Below, piece after piece: positions 32,620 to 45,120 of a stretch of DNA of 64,000 bases. Origin of the DNA: Micrasema longulum (lineage: Eukaryota; Arthropoda; Insecta; Trichoptera; Brachycentridae); the NCBI GenBank assembly GCA_022494885.1, contig JAGVSM010000186.1, positions 248,001 through 312,000 on the forward strand. Direction: 5' to 3'. The notes beneath the pieces were generated by a model. That model was not told the origin of the DNA. It was given only the letters and a program-made list of their open reading frames with translations, and ran no database searches. Numbering within the stretch: position 1 is the stretch's first letter; every line of letters begins with the position of its first letter. Position numbers and translations under genes: made by a program.

Positions 32620-33040
32620 TTAATTCGTTTTTAAAATGCTTAGATACACGTATAATAAAATTAATAATTTTTTAGGCATATCCAATAAGTTAATAGTACA
32701 TATGTTATTGAAATGTCAGTTTTTAGTCCAGAACAACACCAAGATTTTTTATTTCTGGAACACAGTGCAAGACTGTAACCGATGGAGAATACGAATAAAC
32801 TATCTGATTTTTTATTCGCGTAAAGATAATAGTTTTGCATTTAAGCAGATTTAATATCAGTTGATTATTTATACAATAAGTAGAGAATTTTTAAAGATCT
32901 TCTTGCATGTCAAGACAATTCTGTAGGAAAGTGACTTTCTTGTTAATTTTTGTGTCGTCGGCACATATTTCATATTCTAAAAAATAAAAGACCCTTCCCT
33001 TATCATTAATATAAAGAACAAACAATAAAAGACCCAAGTT
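32620..33040 (-). pseudogene. LINE reverse transcriptase palm fragment with ADD core
   Basis: The minus strand reads LGSFIVCSLYINDKG, YEICADDTKINKKVTFL, QNCLDMQEDL, NQLILNLLKCKTIIFTR, then VTVLHCVPEIKNLGVVLD, KLTFQ, NFIIRVSKHFK. This follows LINE reverse transcriptase order: GPLLFxLYINDI, the catalytic YADDTK (here CADD, first residue changed), WCxxNxLxLNxxKCKxIxFTR, and EIKNLGVxLDxKLTF. It is the only copy in the window that retains the ADD catalytic core. Several stops at conserved positions (after LD, after FQ and later) make it inactive. Upstream fingers and endonuclease are absent. Clade: Jockey/CR1-like. Confidence 0.85.
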
Positions 33041-33224
33041 CATAATATAATATTTATAAAAGTATATTTCCGTTTCATCTTTATCTAAAACCGGTGCCCA
33101 AAATATGATATATTCTTAAAGATACGTAATTTTCTACTATATGCAGTTCAGGATGGTGTAGGATGGGTTGTGTTTTTTTAATTTAGGTTAAAATGATTTA
33201 ATATTTGATATTGATAAACGGAGC

Positions 33225-33575
33225 TTATGACCTACATTTGCTGGTGACCTACTTATGCTGGCAAATAGGTAGATTGCAATGCAAGGTTATTACATCACAT
33301 GACAGGTCATGACCGGCTATAGCAGGCCATGTAAGGCCATTGGCGGCCTCCGTGGTGTAGTGGTCAAGACGCTTGACTCACAGACGGAAGGTTCCGGGTT
33401 CGATTCCCGGTGAGAACACAAAATTAAATGTGATTTTTCTCAAGCCTGGGTGTTCTGTGATGTAATTCACCGCTGTAATTGGGCCTCCTGGCCTGTTGTG
33501 GTGGAAAAATAAAATAAAATAAAATAAAATAACAGCCAATAAAAGTTCATAAACCCTGTAAATGCGTAGCAAGTA
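33225..33575. repeat. Possible MITE-A split by a SINE
   Basis: Left piece GAGCTTATGACCTACATTTG and CTGGTGACC, and right piece AACAGCCAATAAAAGTTCAT, AAACCCTGTAAATGCGTAG, resemble the MITE-A segment TCATAAGCCCTGTAAATGCC. The SINE A copy at 33343-33531 lies between them. The left part is weak. Confidence 0.4.
33343..33531 (+). repeat. SINE A copy (best preserved)
   Basis: GCGGCCTCCGTGGTGTAGTG gives the A-box and GGTTCCGGGTTCGATTCCCG the B-box at tRNA-like spacing. The body is TGATTTTTCTCAAGCCTGGG, GATGTAATTCACCGC and TTGGGCCTCCTGGCCTGTTG, and the tail is (AAAAT)5 at 33506-33531. tRNA acceptor pairing is absent. It is the cleanest copy and the best consensus seed. The 75-codon minus frame over it is an accident. 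Confidence 0.9.
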
Positions 33576-34264
33576 TAGTCCTGTCCTGTCCTTATGGATA
33601 TACATATCAACTAACTCATATTAATATATAATATTATTGGCATTTAAATTCTTTATGAAAGTCGAAAGAAGAATTTACTCAATTACAGTTATTCGAATTA
33701 AATTTTTAACAATTTTCGTTGTAATAATGTAGATTGTTTTTATCCTGCGTAAAACAGTAAGATTATTGTTATTTTTATGATGTCGTAACTGGAGGTTAAG
33801 GTCACCGTTTTTATAACCTATAAGCCATAATCTTCCTATTATATTACCATAATCATACACCCCTTTATATAGTCAATTATACGATTTATATAGCTTCGTT
33901 CTCTTACTTTAATTTTACGGAATCGATCGTAAAAATCCTACACCAAAAATATTTCATTTAATATCTGGGGTATAAATTATGATCTGTTACAGTAAAATGC
34001 AACTATTCTGATATCAAATAACTAATATCGTTAAACACACTATTAAAGACATTTTTTAAAGTATTTTTTTAACTTTGATCTTTTTAAGCGTACTAACAGT
34101 TATTTTGTACTCACTATATTTCCTACCTTCAATTTATTTGTGTCTACTTATGTTATTTGGTAAAACAACAAACAATTTGGTTTGATTAATATTCCTTAGA
34201 AATACTTAAATATTTCAGTGCTGTGTATCCAGTGCGTATATATTTTTTTAAAGGCGCAATAAAC
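33576..34264. other. AT-rich spacer
   Basis: Nothing recognised. Confidence 0.4.
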
Positions 34265-34410
34265 TGGGTTGTGGTCCCGTGATAGTATTGTGGACTCACG
34301 GATCAAAGGTCTCAGGTTCAATTCCTTCTCTACAAAAACTCGATTTCCATTTTTCCAGCACAAGTTACTCGTATTTACGACTTTTAGAAAATGGTCTGAA
34401 AATTTTAATA
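34265..34410 (+). repeat. SINE C copy
   Basis: GGGTTGTGGTCCCGTGATAG, GTGGACTCACGGATCAAAGG, TCAGGTTCAATTCCTTCTC (B-box) and AAAACTCGATTTCC. The downstream CTTTTAGAAAATGGTC parallels the GAAAATGG part of the copy at 20329. Confidence 0.7.
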
Positions 34411-35404
34411 TTTTAGAAAATAATAAGAACTCGAGTAATCAACTGTTTATTAAAAAAATATCAAATTGAAATAAAAGAAGCGAGAATTTGATGAAATTAG
34501 TTTATTTATGTTGTGTTTGATAGAAAGAAAACACACATTTTATCTTTAAAAAATAATGTTCGACTAAATCCCTTCCATGACTAGCAGTTATATCGTAACA
34601 ATTTGGCTACTTTTTTTGACAAATCTAGCATCATTTTCGAAATGATGCGTGTAACTTTTATATACTGCAAGAGATGTTAGTTTGTTTCCATCAGCTGCTT
34701 TCAACCGCAGATTTAACGTAGCCAAATAGGAAATATTATAGTCAACTCAAAGGATCGTGAATTCCAGGAATTAATAGAATAATTTCAGGAAATTATTCTA
34801 TCAAAATAAAAACTGTCAATTTATAGTTTCAGTTATTTCATAGTTTTACGAAGTAGTGTTGCTAACTCCTTGTGTTGGAATTGTCAAACGTAGAAGATAA
34901 TAATCTTTAAATAAGCAGAGCTACATGCATAATTCTGGGATTTATCTTTTAGTGACTTATATGAAAGGCGTCGGAGTTTTAAAATAATGATAGTTGAAAT
35001 CCAATCTAAAGTTATGACATTTATGAAATTACTAAAGCGATCATGGGTTATTATGATACAAGTAAATATAGTGTTTGCTATCATTCGTGTTTGCAATATG
35101 GTCTTGGTCATGAGGATAAATGACAATATCCGACAAAAGCCTCCCTTATAATTTGCCAAACTCACAGTGAGAAGGGCAGTGAAAGTAGCAGAATTAAATT
35201 AAATTAAAATCGCGATTTATGAAATAAAATTTTCAAAAGAGTTTATTGACGAAAAAAAATGTTCCTTTTTTGTATGAATTAAAATGATAGGAAGACCCAC
35301 CATCTTACAAACGGTTTGGGTATGCGAAGAAATGTACTTTCAGTTTCACTAAGAGCTCTATACGTTTGGCTAACTGAATGGTGATTTTGAAAGTAAATCA
35401 ACAC
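34411..35404. other. AT-rich spacer
   Basis: Nothing recognised. The 93-codon minus frame at 34884-35165 has no identifiable domain and is flanked by repeats; I do not call it. Confidence 0.4.
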
Positions 35405-35660
35405 ATTGACATTTATTGCAACAGTTAAAAAAATATATTTTAAAGAATGGAATATTGAAGTCCAAAAATTTGTTAAGATAATGACCTGTCGTTGGCTGAT
35501 TAAAGTGGCCACTTTACACATTGTGTAATATTCTCCATGTTTTATTTTAAAGTTTGACTTTTATAAACTAAGTTTTTTTTCGGCTGCAATATAATATATA
35601 TCCTTCAAAAACCCCCTAGGGAGTAAAATCCAGCCCTGTTTTCAAATATTTAGATAAGCT
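35405..35660. repeat. MITE-A copy
   Basis: TTGCAACAGTTAAAAAAATA, AATGACCTGTCGTTGGCTG, AAGTGGCCACTTTACACATT, GTGTAATATTCTCCATG and the closing CCCCCTAGGGAGTAAAATCC with CAAATATTTAGATAAGCTCA. Confidence 0.75.
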
Positions 35661-36502
35661 CAAAACATTGTTGATTGAATTTATACAATTTTATTTGCAA
35701 GCGTTATTTAAGTGTCAGATTTTCCATTAATCTTAATTTGAGTATTGTTACAGAGCACAAAGTAATAAAAAAAAAATTGTCTCATTAGTTTGACATAATC
35801 GGAAATTTCACCACGGCAAGCACCCGTTATAAACGTAGTTTGTTAACGAAATTGATAAATATCTCCACAAAGACGGATAATAAAACATAAGAAAACGTAT
35901 TACATTTTAATAAGGGTGACGGTTATCATAGTAAACGTTGTGCATCCTTATTTTTTTGTAAAATAAACACTTCGATTTAAGGCCGGTGTGTATAGTTTTA
36001 TTAACCTAATCGATTGTTTCGTTTATATTTTTTAAACATAATAACACAAGCAATCAGAGTTCAGCTTTTTTAAAATAACAAATAAATAATTGTAGTTTTT
36101 TCAATTTTATAAAGAATCAAACAAATAAAATAATCCATGACCAGAAACGATCCATATAATATTAAGTTAACACAAATTTATGTTATAAATAAAATCAATA
36201 AATAAACGTAAAACATCAGGGCCCTGATTATAATGGAAAATAAACAGAGTTTTCTTCGACTGTCTATAAAAAAACCCGATATTTGTGTACTAAAATGAGT
36301 AAATTTGCACGAACATTTAAAGTATCTTCGTCGATTACCTATAATTGAACACGATTAGAAGAAAAAAATAAATGCTTATTTATCTTTTAAAAATTGAAGA
36401 TAAATGTTAACTTCCCAACGTAATCGGGGCCTAGCTGTGATAATTTCGTGTTTTTATTATTTGGATAATAAGCTTATTAAAATGTTATTATACTGTGTAG
36501 AT
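35661..36502. other. AT-rich spacer
   Basis: Nothing recognised. Confidence 0.4.
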
Positions 36503-36662
36503 ATCATCATTCCATTTCGCACCGGGTGGTGGATAGTGTAATGCGTTGGTACACCAATCCACTGTGTCTTGATCTTTTTTGTTGTTGTTGTAAAGGTAGA
36601 GTGATAAGCCTTACGCTTCAGGTACCAGTCCAGGTATATGAAATATTCCAGTATAGGTAAAA
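36503..36662 (-). repeat. SINE B 3' half, inverted
   Basis: On the minus strand: ATACCTGGACTGGTACCTGA, AGCGTAAGGCTTATCAC, AAAGATCAAGACACAGTGG, a CACCCGGTGCGAAATGG end and an ATGATGATAT tail. The tRNA-like head is missing (5' truncation). Confidence 0.7.
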
Positions 36663-37784
36663 ACACAATTTTAAAAAGTGAACATACATTATACGAAATA
36701 ATTCAGAAGGAAAGTATGCAAAATTGACAGATATAATTTATTTGATAATTGGTCACAGGTAATAATTTATTATTATTTAATAGGAAATCACATCGTGTGG
36801 TTTAAGGTATGAAAAATACAAAATAATTTCCCATGACGAATCAAGAAGTTAATTTAAATGAATAAATAAACGCTGTTTTACATTGCGTGTGTAAAACATT
36901 AACCTTTGACGTGAAATCGACGTTTCTAGATAGATACGCGAGGAAGAAATGAGTTTCTGAATACACCATGTTGCAATGTAAAATGCACAACGAATAGATT
37001 AATTTACTGGCCCAGACTATTGAATACATCAACTTTGTATTCAATTAGTTAATATATGTATACTGCTTATTGAAATATTCGTTTGACATGAGCTGAATGA
37101 CCGGTAATTTATAACTAAAAAAATAATTGGAAAATTAATTTTTAAAAATTCGCACATATTTTCAATCATTTAAGCGGGAATTATCGTATTATGAGTTGTA
37201 TTACGATATTTTTGTAATTTAACTCTTCAAATGAATGGATGCTTATTTTTCTGCCTCCTTAAGTACTTACATTTTTTTATGTAGTATGAGTACCTACTTT
37301 GAACATTTTCAATTATGCCAACTTAATTCAAGACTAAAATAAAATATTCCCTTATTCATATTTTGAAATTATTTATATACATATACATTTTTTATATTTA
37401 TATTTTTTGTATGTATATACATAAATTAAGCCCTACGGGAAATTGAAGATAAAAATTTATTTTTGTACCGTAAATATTAATTGTAAGGGGAGGTTCCATA
37501 AAAATGTATGAAACAAATAATTACAATTATTTGAATAAAAACGAATTACTTTTCATGATGTTACTAGTTCTTCGAAATCTAACAATAATACGAGAATTTT
37601 TATAGATCTACGGTTTATGGTTAATCAGCTGACCAATCGCAAATTTTATCGAGAAGAGGAGGAAGAGAACTAGAGACGTCACACGCGAAGTAATTAAAAA
37701 AATAGAAAACTCATAATAGGGTAGTGGTGATAAAATTACATAAGTTTAAAGTTGATGTCGGTATCTAGATGAATGAACAATACA
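36663..37784. other. AT-rich spacer
   Basis: Nothing recognised. 37640-37700 is a purine-rich stretch (GAGAAGAGGAGGAAGAG). Confidence 0.4.
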
Positions 37785-38363
37785 GTCATGTGTGTGAAAT
37801 AGAATCAGAACCCAACCCGAGTATTTTTTACTCGACGGCTTCTCTTAGTGAAAGATCCTACCACCCGCTTTTAGCCGGCCCGCGTGAGCCGTGCATATTT
37901 TTTGGGTATAAATAGGCCGCAATGCCCCATAATAATTCAGACTCATTCTACTACTCGTGTTTGAATCATCTCTCCGCTCTTCTCTCCGCCGATACCGACT
38001 ACTCTACAAGACTTTCGCCTTCCTTTTGGATTTGACTATTGGATTTCTCACTCTACGGATCCCGACCGCGGCGCTTGCTTCTGGATATAAAAGTCCTTTA
38101 CACAAGTAAAATTGTCTTTAATTGTAGTTTGGGAAGAGCGGGCGCTGATTTTTTCGTTTCCGCTGCCTTAAAACTTACAATCGGCTGAAGGAATGGCCCG
38201 GTGAACGTGGTAGACCTGCTAAACTCGCCGTTAGAGCGTCAGGTAAATTACTCACAATGTAATTTAAATCATCAATAGAATGTACAGGACTTGACTGGAC
38301 ATTGTAATTTGGTTGTAAATGCAAATAAAGCACAATTTTCGCAATGATGTTACTTTTTACAGC
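37785..38363 (+). promoter_or_regulatory. TATA-box module: possible solo LTR or non-coding transcription unit
   Basis: A GC-richer block contains GGGTATAAATAGGCCGC at about 37904 and, about 30 bases on, an initiator-like ATTCAGACTCATTC. A pyrimidine-rich leader (CTCTCCGCTCTTCTCTCCGC) follows, then a donor-like GTCAG/GTAAAT near 38240 and an AATAAA at 38322-38327 inside GCAAATAAAGC. Upstream there is a small hairpin CGAGTA/TACTCG near 37820. TATA, initiator and AATAAA within about 580 bases fit the U3-R-U5 order of an LTR, but I see no second copy, no target duplication and no internal gag/pol, so a solo LTR or a host short transcript are both possible. Confidence 0.4.
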
Positions 38364-40203
38364 CGAGTAACTTTAAACAAGTTAGTTCTAGGAAAAAATG
38401 CTTCCTGTTATTTACGTAGGAAGTTATATTACCTTCAATTTTGTATTTGAAATGTGCTTCAGTAGGAGTGATAATTTGCAAGATTTATGCAAAAAACTGA
38501 AAAATGATACTTTTTAACTCACCCCCCATCCTTAGGGACTTTTGACACACATCAACCCAAGTTCAAAAGAAGCGTTCAAAACTGTTTTGAAAACTCCAGA
38601 ATTTGTTTCCCTCATTTTGTCTAATTTGACTGGACTATAAAAAAACTTCTTATAAAAAAAACTATGCTTCTGTAGTTTTTTTATTATTTTTGCAGTTAAG
38701 GAAATAATAAATATTGTTATTTGGCAAAGAATTAAGAATAGTCCAGAAAGAGCGTACAATCATATTTGATTACATCGGACTATGTCCAATAATTCCCCCA
38801 CTTAGATACACTTAATATTGCCAGATCGCGAAGAATATAACCATAACACAATTGTAAGGTAAACAAAAAACAATTTGTTAATTTTGCTATAATTTTATTG
38901 TGCACTCGGAAACATTGATTGATACAACAGAGTAGATAAATAAAGGGTCATTTATCAAGAGTAATTAAATAAATAATCTCTGAACTTAAAATATACATCA
39001 CATTTTATTTTACATAAAACAGATATTTTTATATCATGTTAAATAATATTTTATGTTTTTAAGATAATGTCGGCCAAATGTTCACCACGACGTTGTTTAA
39101 TCCAAGGTTTAATTTTCATTATTTTTTTTATTATATGAGCAAAGTAGGGTAAAAAAATTTACTACTCTGGCAACACTAACGAAATTTTTATTTTGTTTCT
39201 TCGACAATCTGACAAGATGGAAAAATAATTCAATTTTTGAGTAATGCATTTGTGACAAACACATTCATTTGATAATTACACATGAAATGTGATTGCACCC
39301 TGTTTCTTTAAGATCCTAGCAGTATTTATACACTTTAAAAGAACAAAACACGGCATGGTTAAATTCGAATTAGGAGTTGCGTACTAAGCGACGTATACAA
39401 ATAAATTAATGGGTCAAAACGTAAACCTACTCATTTATGAGTAGTTGAGTCACCTTCTGTTTGATGTGCGTATGCGGTTTCTGGACTCTTCTTAAATCCA
39501 TGTTATTTGGTTATTTTTCTTTTGTTTTTCTTGAACCGAAATACGAAAATTATTTTTGGCTACTGATTTTGTTTTTTATGTGAGACGTAAAAATTGTACG
39601 TTCTAGTAAAATTAATAAATTATTTGATACCTGATTATGTAGTAACCTTCATTGCAATAGTAGTAAAAACCTCTATGTGTACCTTTGTAGATACGTTAGT
39701 GTACGAAAGGTATTATTTGAATAATATTATCCGGTGGATTAATAGTGCACTGAATCAATTTGTGTAAGCAAATGTGGAACACAGTATTGCATTCATTGGT
39801 TCACCTGCCTCGTCTAAATGATCAAGCATTATTCATCCTAGAAACGATTATAATTCCGACAGCTTGGGAACTACATGTATAGCGAAATGCTCTTATATTG
39901 TTTGTACGGCTCATTTAATGCGTGAACCGTTATCAAACGATTTAATTTCTCTGTCAATGTCAATATAGTAGGCACGGATAAATCTCAATTCATCAAACGT
40001 ATTTTAGTTATCAATCAAGACGAGCTTTGCAATAGGGATGTTCAGTGCTACGGGAAATTGGATGAAAAAATGTTTTTTAGCACGCGGTAAAAATTAACAA
40101 ACCACTGAACTTCGTCATTGTGGATACAAAAAAAAGTATATTATATTACAGTTAAATATATAAAATTTTAATTGGTAACTTTCTACACCAGATAAATAAG
40201 TAA
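38364..40203. other. AT-rich spacer
   Basis: Nothing recognised. Confidence 0.4.
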
Positions 40204-40263
40204 TTGTCACGTTTTTTTTTTTACGTGCAGTCTATTATGTTCACTTTGACAAAAACGTGACAA
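40204..40263. repeat. 13-bp perfect hairpin
   Basis: TTGTCACGTTTTT at 40204-40216 pairs with AAAAACGTGACAA at 40251-40263, loop of 34 bases. It may be the tips of a tiny deleted transposon or just a palindrome containing TCACGT/ACGTGA. Confidence 0.6.
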
Positions 40264-41189
40264 TGTTTTTTTTTTAAAAGTATTTGTTAATAGACTATCA
40301 AATTAAGCCAATTTTTTCACAACACTATCATTGCTTGATTTAGAAGTACTTGTGAGTATTTAAAGTAGTTCAAAAAAAAAATGCATTTTCGGTAAACTTT
40401 GGCGTACAATTTTTGAATTTTTTTTTTAAAAGAAGTATTTGCGTTTTTATGATTTACCCAAATATTTTATTTTAAGGGTCATTATCAACAAGTTGTAAAT
40501 AACTATCAAAAATTCTCAAATAATTCCTCTGGTTTACAGAAAATAAACATTATTCATCATTTTTTATGCTCACAGGAATTAATTCAGGTTTAAAAGATTT
40601 CAAATTCGAATTCTTTTAAGCGGTTTTTTTATTTCCATTCGCTCTCAATTCCAAATGAACGCTTTGTTTGCTCCATTTGCCCAAAAGAAAAGCCGATAAT
40701 ACTTTTCTCAGCTATACACAGTGCACAAAATTTGCCATCCGTCTTAGACATCTCATTTCCATAGCATGGTTTTCCGATTCCATACTTCGTTTCCACATAA
40801 GGGAAAGTAATGTGATTTAATATTATACACGGAATATATGGGTTGTGTATGAATAAATTTCACCTTGCAATGAATACTGTAAGATTATGGAAATGTAGAA
40901 ACTAGTACACTGTGAATATTATGATCTATTTTGGGGATGATCTCAATATTCATGAAGCACAGATCCCTTTACCAGGTTTTTGGCTCCTTCCCTTGTCGCC
41001 TACGCTTAACATTCGTGCGAGGGGTGAAAATATTTCAAAGGAATTAAAAAATAAACAAACCATCGAGGCAGTTCTCTTACTTGCTAACCCTTAACTGTTC
41101 GTGTTACTACCAGCTTTTCGAGAATCTTTTTGTGTTATAATATCTCTGAAATGGAATATTATTGAATATGTTTTGTTAATTTGACAATA
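40264..41189. other. Spacer
   Basis: Nothing recognised. A small GC-richer patch around 40960-41090 holds a 60-codon plus frame without a known motif. Confidence 0.35.
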
Positions 41190-41345
41190 TTTTGAATTAG
41201 TCAAAAATTTTGTAGACAAGGACTCGATTTTACCCCTTCATGGAGGCATTGAGATTAATACACTAGGCCAGGGATAAATAACATTTTAGAGAAGAGAATA
41301 TGGAGGTTTAGGCATTACTGGGCTTGCGTCATGTCATGACTTTTC
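41190..41345. repeat. MITE-A left-end copy
   Basis: AAAATTTTGTAGACAAGGAC, AACATTTTAGAGAAGAGAAT, ATGGAGGTTTAGGCATTACT and ATGACCTATCACGAATTG. Only one end is recognisable. Confidence 0.6.
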
Positions 41346-42344
41346 ATGACCTATCACGAATTGTCTCTGAAGAACTCAATTGGATACCAATGAAAAAGAG
41401 ACTAATATATCTTTGGACGGAATTCCATATCCATCCAGCATCCCTCGGTTTCAATTTTTTTTTTAAATTCGCTTCTAAATGAAGCATGCGGACATCACCA
41501 GACACTTCCGAAAGACTTTATCACCGACTATTCTTGTTTACTTTTGTTCAATCTTATATAATCCCATTTCCCCAAGTGCAAAGTACTAAGCATTTATTAT
41601 TAATATAATCCGCTGAAAAAATTAACTTGATAAAACCATACTAAATTAAATACGTTTTTGCAGTCAGTTCAAGAGTTTTTTACCAGTAATTGGGCTTCAT
41701 TGTGACGGACATCGTCAAGCTGGTGGGAGGCAAAATGAAACCATATCTTTTATAATGCAGTTCCACTAAGAAATGTAGATGAATTCAATATGGCAAATTT
41801 TATTTTATATCTTGATGTTGACAACCCTATCCGTACAACTCATGTATTATTCGGAAATATTTCAATGCCGCACCGAACATCTACGTAAAATTACATGTTA
41901 ATGTAACTTCCCGCAATAGAAATGTATAGAAATTGTAAGTACGTACAATTACGCGCAAACTTCATCGCTCAGTGAGTTGATGATGCAGTATAAGCCGTGA
42001 AAATACTTCAAAACCTACTGAAAGGGCGCGGTAGGCCATTCCAGGAAATAAAAATGCCTAATGAGTTAGGAAGATGTTTGTTAAGTTCAATATGCTTCAT
42101 TCAATATGACCGAGCACTCTTTAAAAAAATTCAATTAATATTTAAATAAAAAAAAACTAAATAACACATCTACTGAATTTCTTGCCGGAATTGAAACAAG
42201 TATTGTCCTTTTATTAGGTGACCACGGATTGATCTTTAATAGTATTTCTTCATTTTTTCCTACACACCTAAATACATTTTTAGTAAATTAACCAATATCT
42301 AAAAAGAGTACAAAATTACTCATTCCAACGAAATAATACAACAT
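41346..42344. other. Spacer
   Basis: No match recognised. 41660-42080 is less AT-rich and appears unique in the window. Confidence 0.35.
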
Positions 42345-42745
42345 TTGTATTTTATTTATTCATTTAACACTTCATATACATATACATTTTATAAACATAT
42401 AATAGCGGGCATATTGCCTTAACGCAATTTCTTTATACCTACCCAAATTATTCAGTTTGAGAAAATTACAAGTAGGTTCATAGATATATTCTAGGCAATT
42501 ATTCAGAATCTTTTAATTTTATAGAAACATTTAAAACAAAAATTTTCCCTCTACTATGAAGAGAGGAGAAAATGGAAAGGAAAGAAGAAGAAGAAAGAAA
42601 CAACTCAAACATTTAGATAGTGACATTTAAATCTTGATTTAAATGTAAATAAAGAATGGGTCTCTAACATTAGTGGGTAGATTATTCCACAATCGAGCAG
42701 CTACTACTGTGAAAGATTAGGTAAGAAAATTAGAGCATCTAAGGG
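42345..42745 (-). pseudogene. LINE 3' end, same family as 12385-12830
   Basis: Minus strand: TVVAARLWNNLPTNVRDP, then after a frameshift LFTFKSRFKCHYLNV and stop, matching the plus-strand copy at 12405-12500 almost codon for codon. The 3' UTR has GGGTAGGTATAAAGAAATTG and AAGGCAATATGCCCG. Two copies of one family in opposite orientation 30 kb apart could pair or recombine. Confidence 0.8.
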
Positions 42746-43309
42746 GTATTAAAAGGGTTTCCTCTTATTCTCTTGTATGGCTTTTATATTTATACAGATA
42801 AAAATAATACTACGATTTTCATAATTAAATTTTTGTTGGGGTCAAATTAGGTACTTTTTCTAAATGTGACATGAAAAACGTCTAAAACCAGAACATTAAA
42901 ATATTCAATATAAATTATATATACTCGTAGGTAGGAAGAGTTTATTCAAATGTTTAATAAACTTCGCATATGTGTACGTATCAAAAAGTTTTCATGTAAA
43001 TTATTCAAATTTACACGCTTCCTCAAGCGAATACAAATACTGTATGTTAACTTGGTTTATCGACAGGCACGGCACACACATTAAGTGTTAATAAATATTC
43101 TAAGGTCAACAAAACAAAATATATATTTTTTAAATATTTTTTTTTCATTTTGTTTTTTTTCCAATTTATGTGTTACTTTTTTTAGATTAAAGATAATGTT
43201 ATAAGCGAGACATTTTATACAATTTTGAAATATGCCTTATAAAAAAAAATTCAGAATAACAGATAATAAACGTTTTGTATATTCGTTTGGTCTTTATTTC
43301 TCGTCATCA
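42746..43309. other. AT-rich spacer
   Basis: Nothing recognised. Confidence 0.4.
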
Positions 43310-43640
43310 AATCAAATGCAACTTTCCAATACTACTTTCTTTCATCATCCTCCCCACCCCTGATCAATTTGCTTCTTTTTTCCTTCCCACTTTTTCCTTG
43401 TTAAGTCCCTATTTTTTTCAAAAAAATATCTGAATAACATTGATTTCATTAATTATTATTGAACTTATTATATAGTTTTAACCATCGTCGCTTTATTTTA
43501 TGTCTGTAAAAAAAAAAAAAATTGGAAGGCAAGCCCTACTATTTTTGTGTACATAATTCAAGTTTCTATTTATAATTATTTAATTGGGAAATTTGTTTGA
43601 ATTCTAAATAAATAAAGTGAAATATAATAAAATAATCTCA
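43310..43640 (+). repeat. LINE 3' UTR copy, paired with 52560-52870 (minus)
   Basis: CATCATCCTCCCCACCCCTG, TTTTAACCATCGTCGCTTTA and TTGGAAGGCAAGCCCTACTA are the plus-strand equivalents of sequence at 52660-52860 read in reverse, where CCATCCAATTATATG and AGTAGGGCCTGCCATCC occur. Ends with CTAAATAAATAAAG. No coding part is retained. Confidence 0.6.
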
Positions 43641-44999
43641 AATACATGTAAAACTCAATAAAAACACATCAAATAAATTATTCCTTTGCAAACGTTAGAA
43701 ACCCTTAAAAATAAAGTTTGTAGGAAATGAGTTATGTTTTTGGATTGTCATTTTTGATACAATATGTTCAAAATGAACTAGATCCGTAAATTTATAAAAA
43801 TAAATAAAATTAGAAATCATTAAACCAAAAAAGAAATCAAAATATGATTATTTTTGCAGCTAAAAAATATTTTATTAGGTATATATTTAAAAAAAACACT
43901 AACCTTATTTTTTATGTTAAATACTTTTCCGACATAATAAAATTATTAGAAAATTAAATGAACAAGGCTCGGTAGTGTTTTTTCAATTTTTCACAAGTAT
44001 TCTGTGCATTATTCTGTATGATGATGTTTCTCGTATTAATGAAATCACATGTGAATAGACTACAAGTTGCATAACGACACAAGTTTCTGCTACAAGTGCT
44101 GGAATTAATTGCAACTGTAAATCATTAATCTTCCGGGGTTACAATATGAAGTGTAAATGGTTAGCCACGTACTTTAATAATATGTATGTACGAAACTTAA
44201 CTAAATTATAATTAAATACCTGCACATTACAAGTTTTACCATTCTAATCACAAGTTCTGTGCTTTACACAAATATTTGTTAATTTTTTTTTTACAAAAAA
44301 TAGAAATGTATATCAGTATTGAGATAGAATAATTAAACAAATAAGAGATATGAGTTGCTACAAAAATCCCACCAAGTCACCTTTTGTGACTTGTTGGAAG
44401 AGATTTACTTATATAAAATTTATCCTACATAAAAAAAATATCTTCGTATCTGCACAATAACAGTCAAAGTAAAAAACAGACTTGGACCTATTTATTTATT
44501 CAAATACAAAAATTAAGTTACATTTGGTTGAACGTATTTCAGCTTTTTTGGTAAAAACCCGTGTTTAGCTGAAACGTGTTATGTATGAATTAATTATGGT
44601 AAAATTCTAATCTCATTTTACATATATTCTTAATAACAATGACAAATAATATTTATCAAAATGTACTAAATAAAAAATTACCAAAATTTCAAAAACCATT
44701 AATACAAAAATAAAAACGTCAATTAACTGAGTGTTAGTAAAAATATACAAATAATAGAAGAAAAATAGAAACGAATTTTCATGTTAAAAAAACGATTTAT
44801 TAATGATAATTTAATTCACGACTGAGATTTAAATTGTAAGTTATGACATTTGTTTCCATAACTGTAATTATTTCAAACAAAACTTCAAATATAATAATGA
44901 TATTTAAAAACTTTTACTACCAGTTGTAATTTAAAACAAGATAAAATTGCATAAAAGTCCTACAAAAAAATACAATTTCAAAAAATTTAAAATGAGTAC
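43641..44999. other. AT-rich spacer
   Basis: Nothing recognised. Confidence 0.4.
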
Positions 45000-45120
45000 A
45001 TGATAAATGTGCTTAAGCCAATCACAGCTTTATGAAAAAAAAGTACATAAAAATGAACTAAAAATATATAAAACCATGGAGTAAAGACAAACAAGTGATT
45101 GATTTGAAAAATTATTAACA
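45000..45120 (-). repeat. LINE 3' UTR fragment related to 23585-23700
   Basis: TGCTTAAGCCAATCACAGC, AAAAATGAACTAAAAATATA, and GGAGTAAAGACAAACAAG align with GCCTAAGCCAATTACAACAG and AAGCAAAGACAAACAAGGG at 23590-23680, in the same orientation. Confidence 0.55.

Noticed and set aside
33343..33420. Functional tRNA gene
   Set aside because: A- and B-boxes are present but there is no acceptor-stem pairing, and the same sequence recurs with a shared body and tail, which defines a SINE.
34884..35165. 93-codon minus-strand open frame
   Set aside because: No motif or context; Ile/Leu/Lys-rich as in random AT-rich translation.
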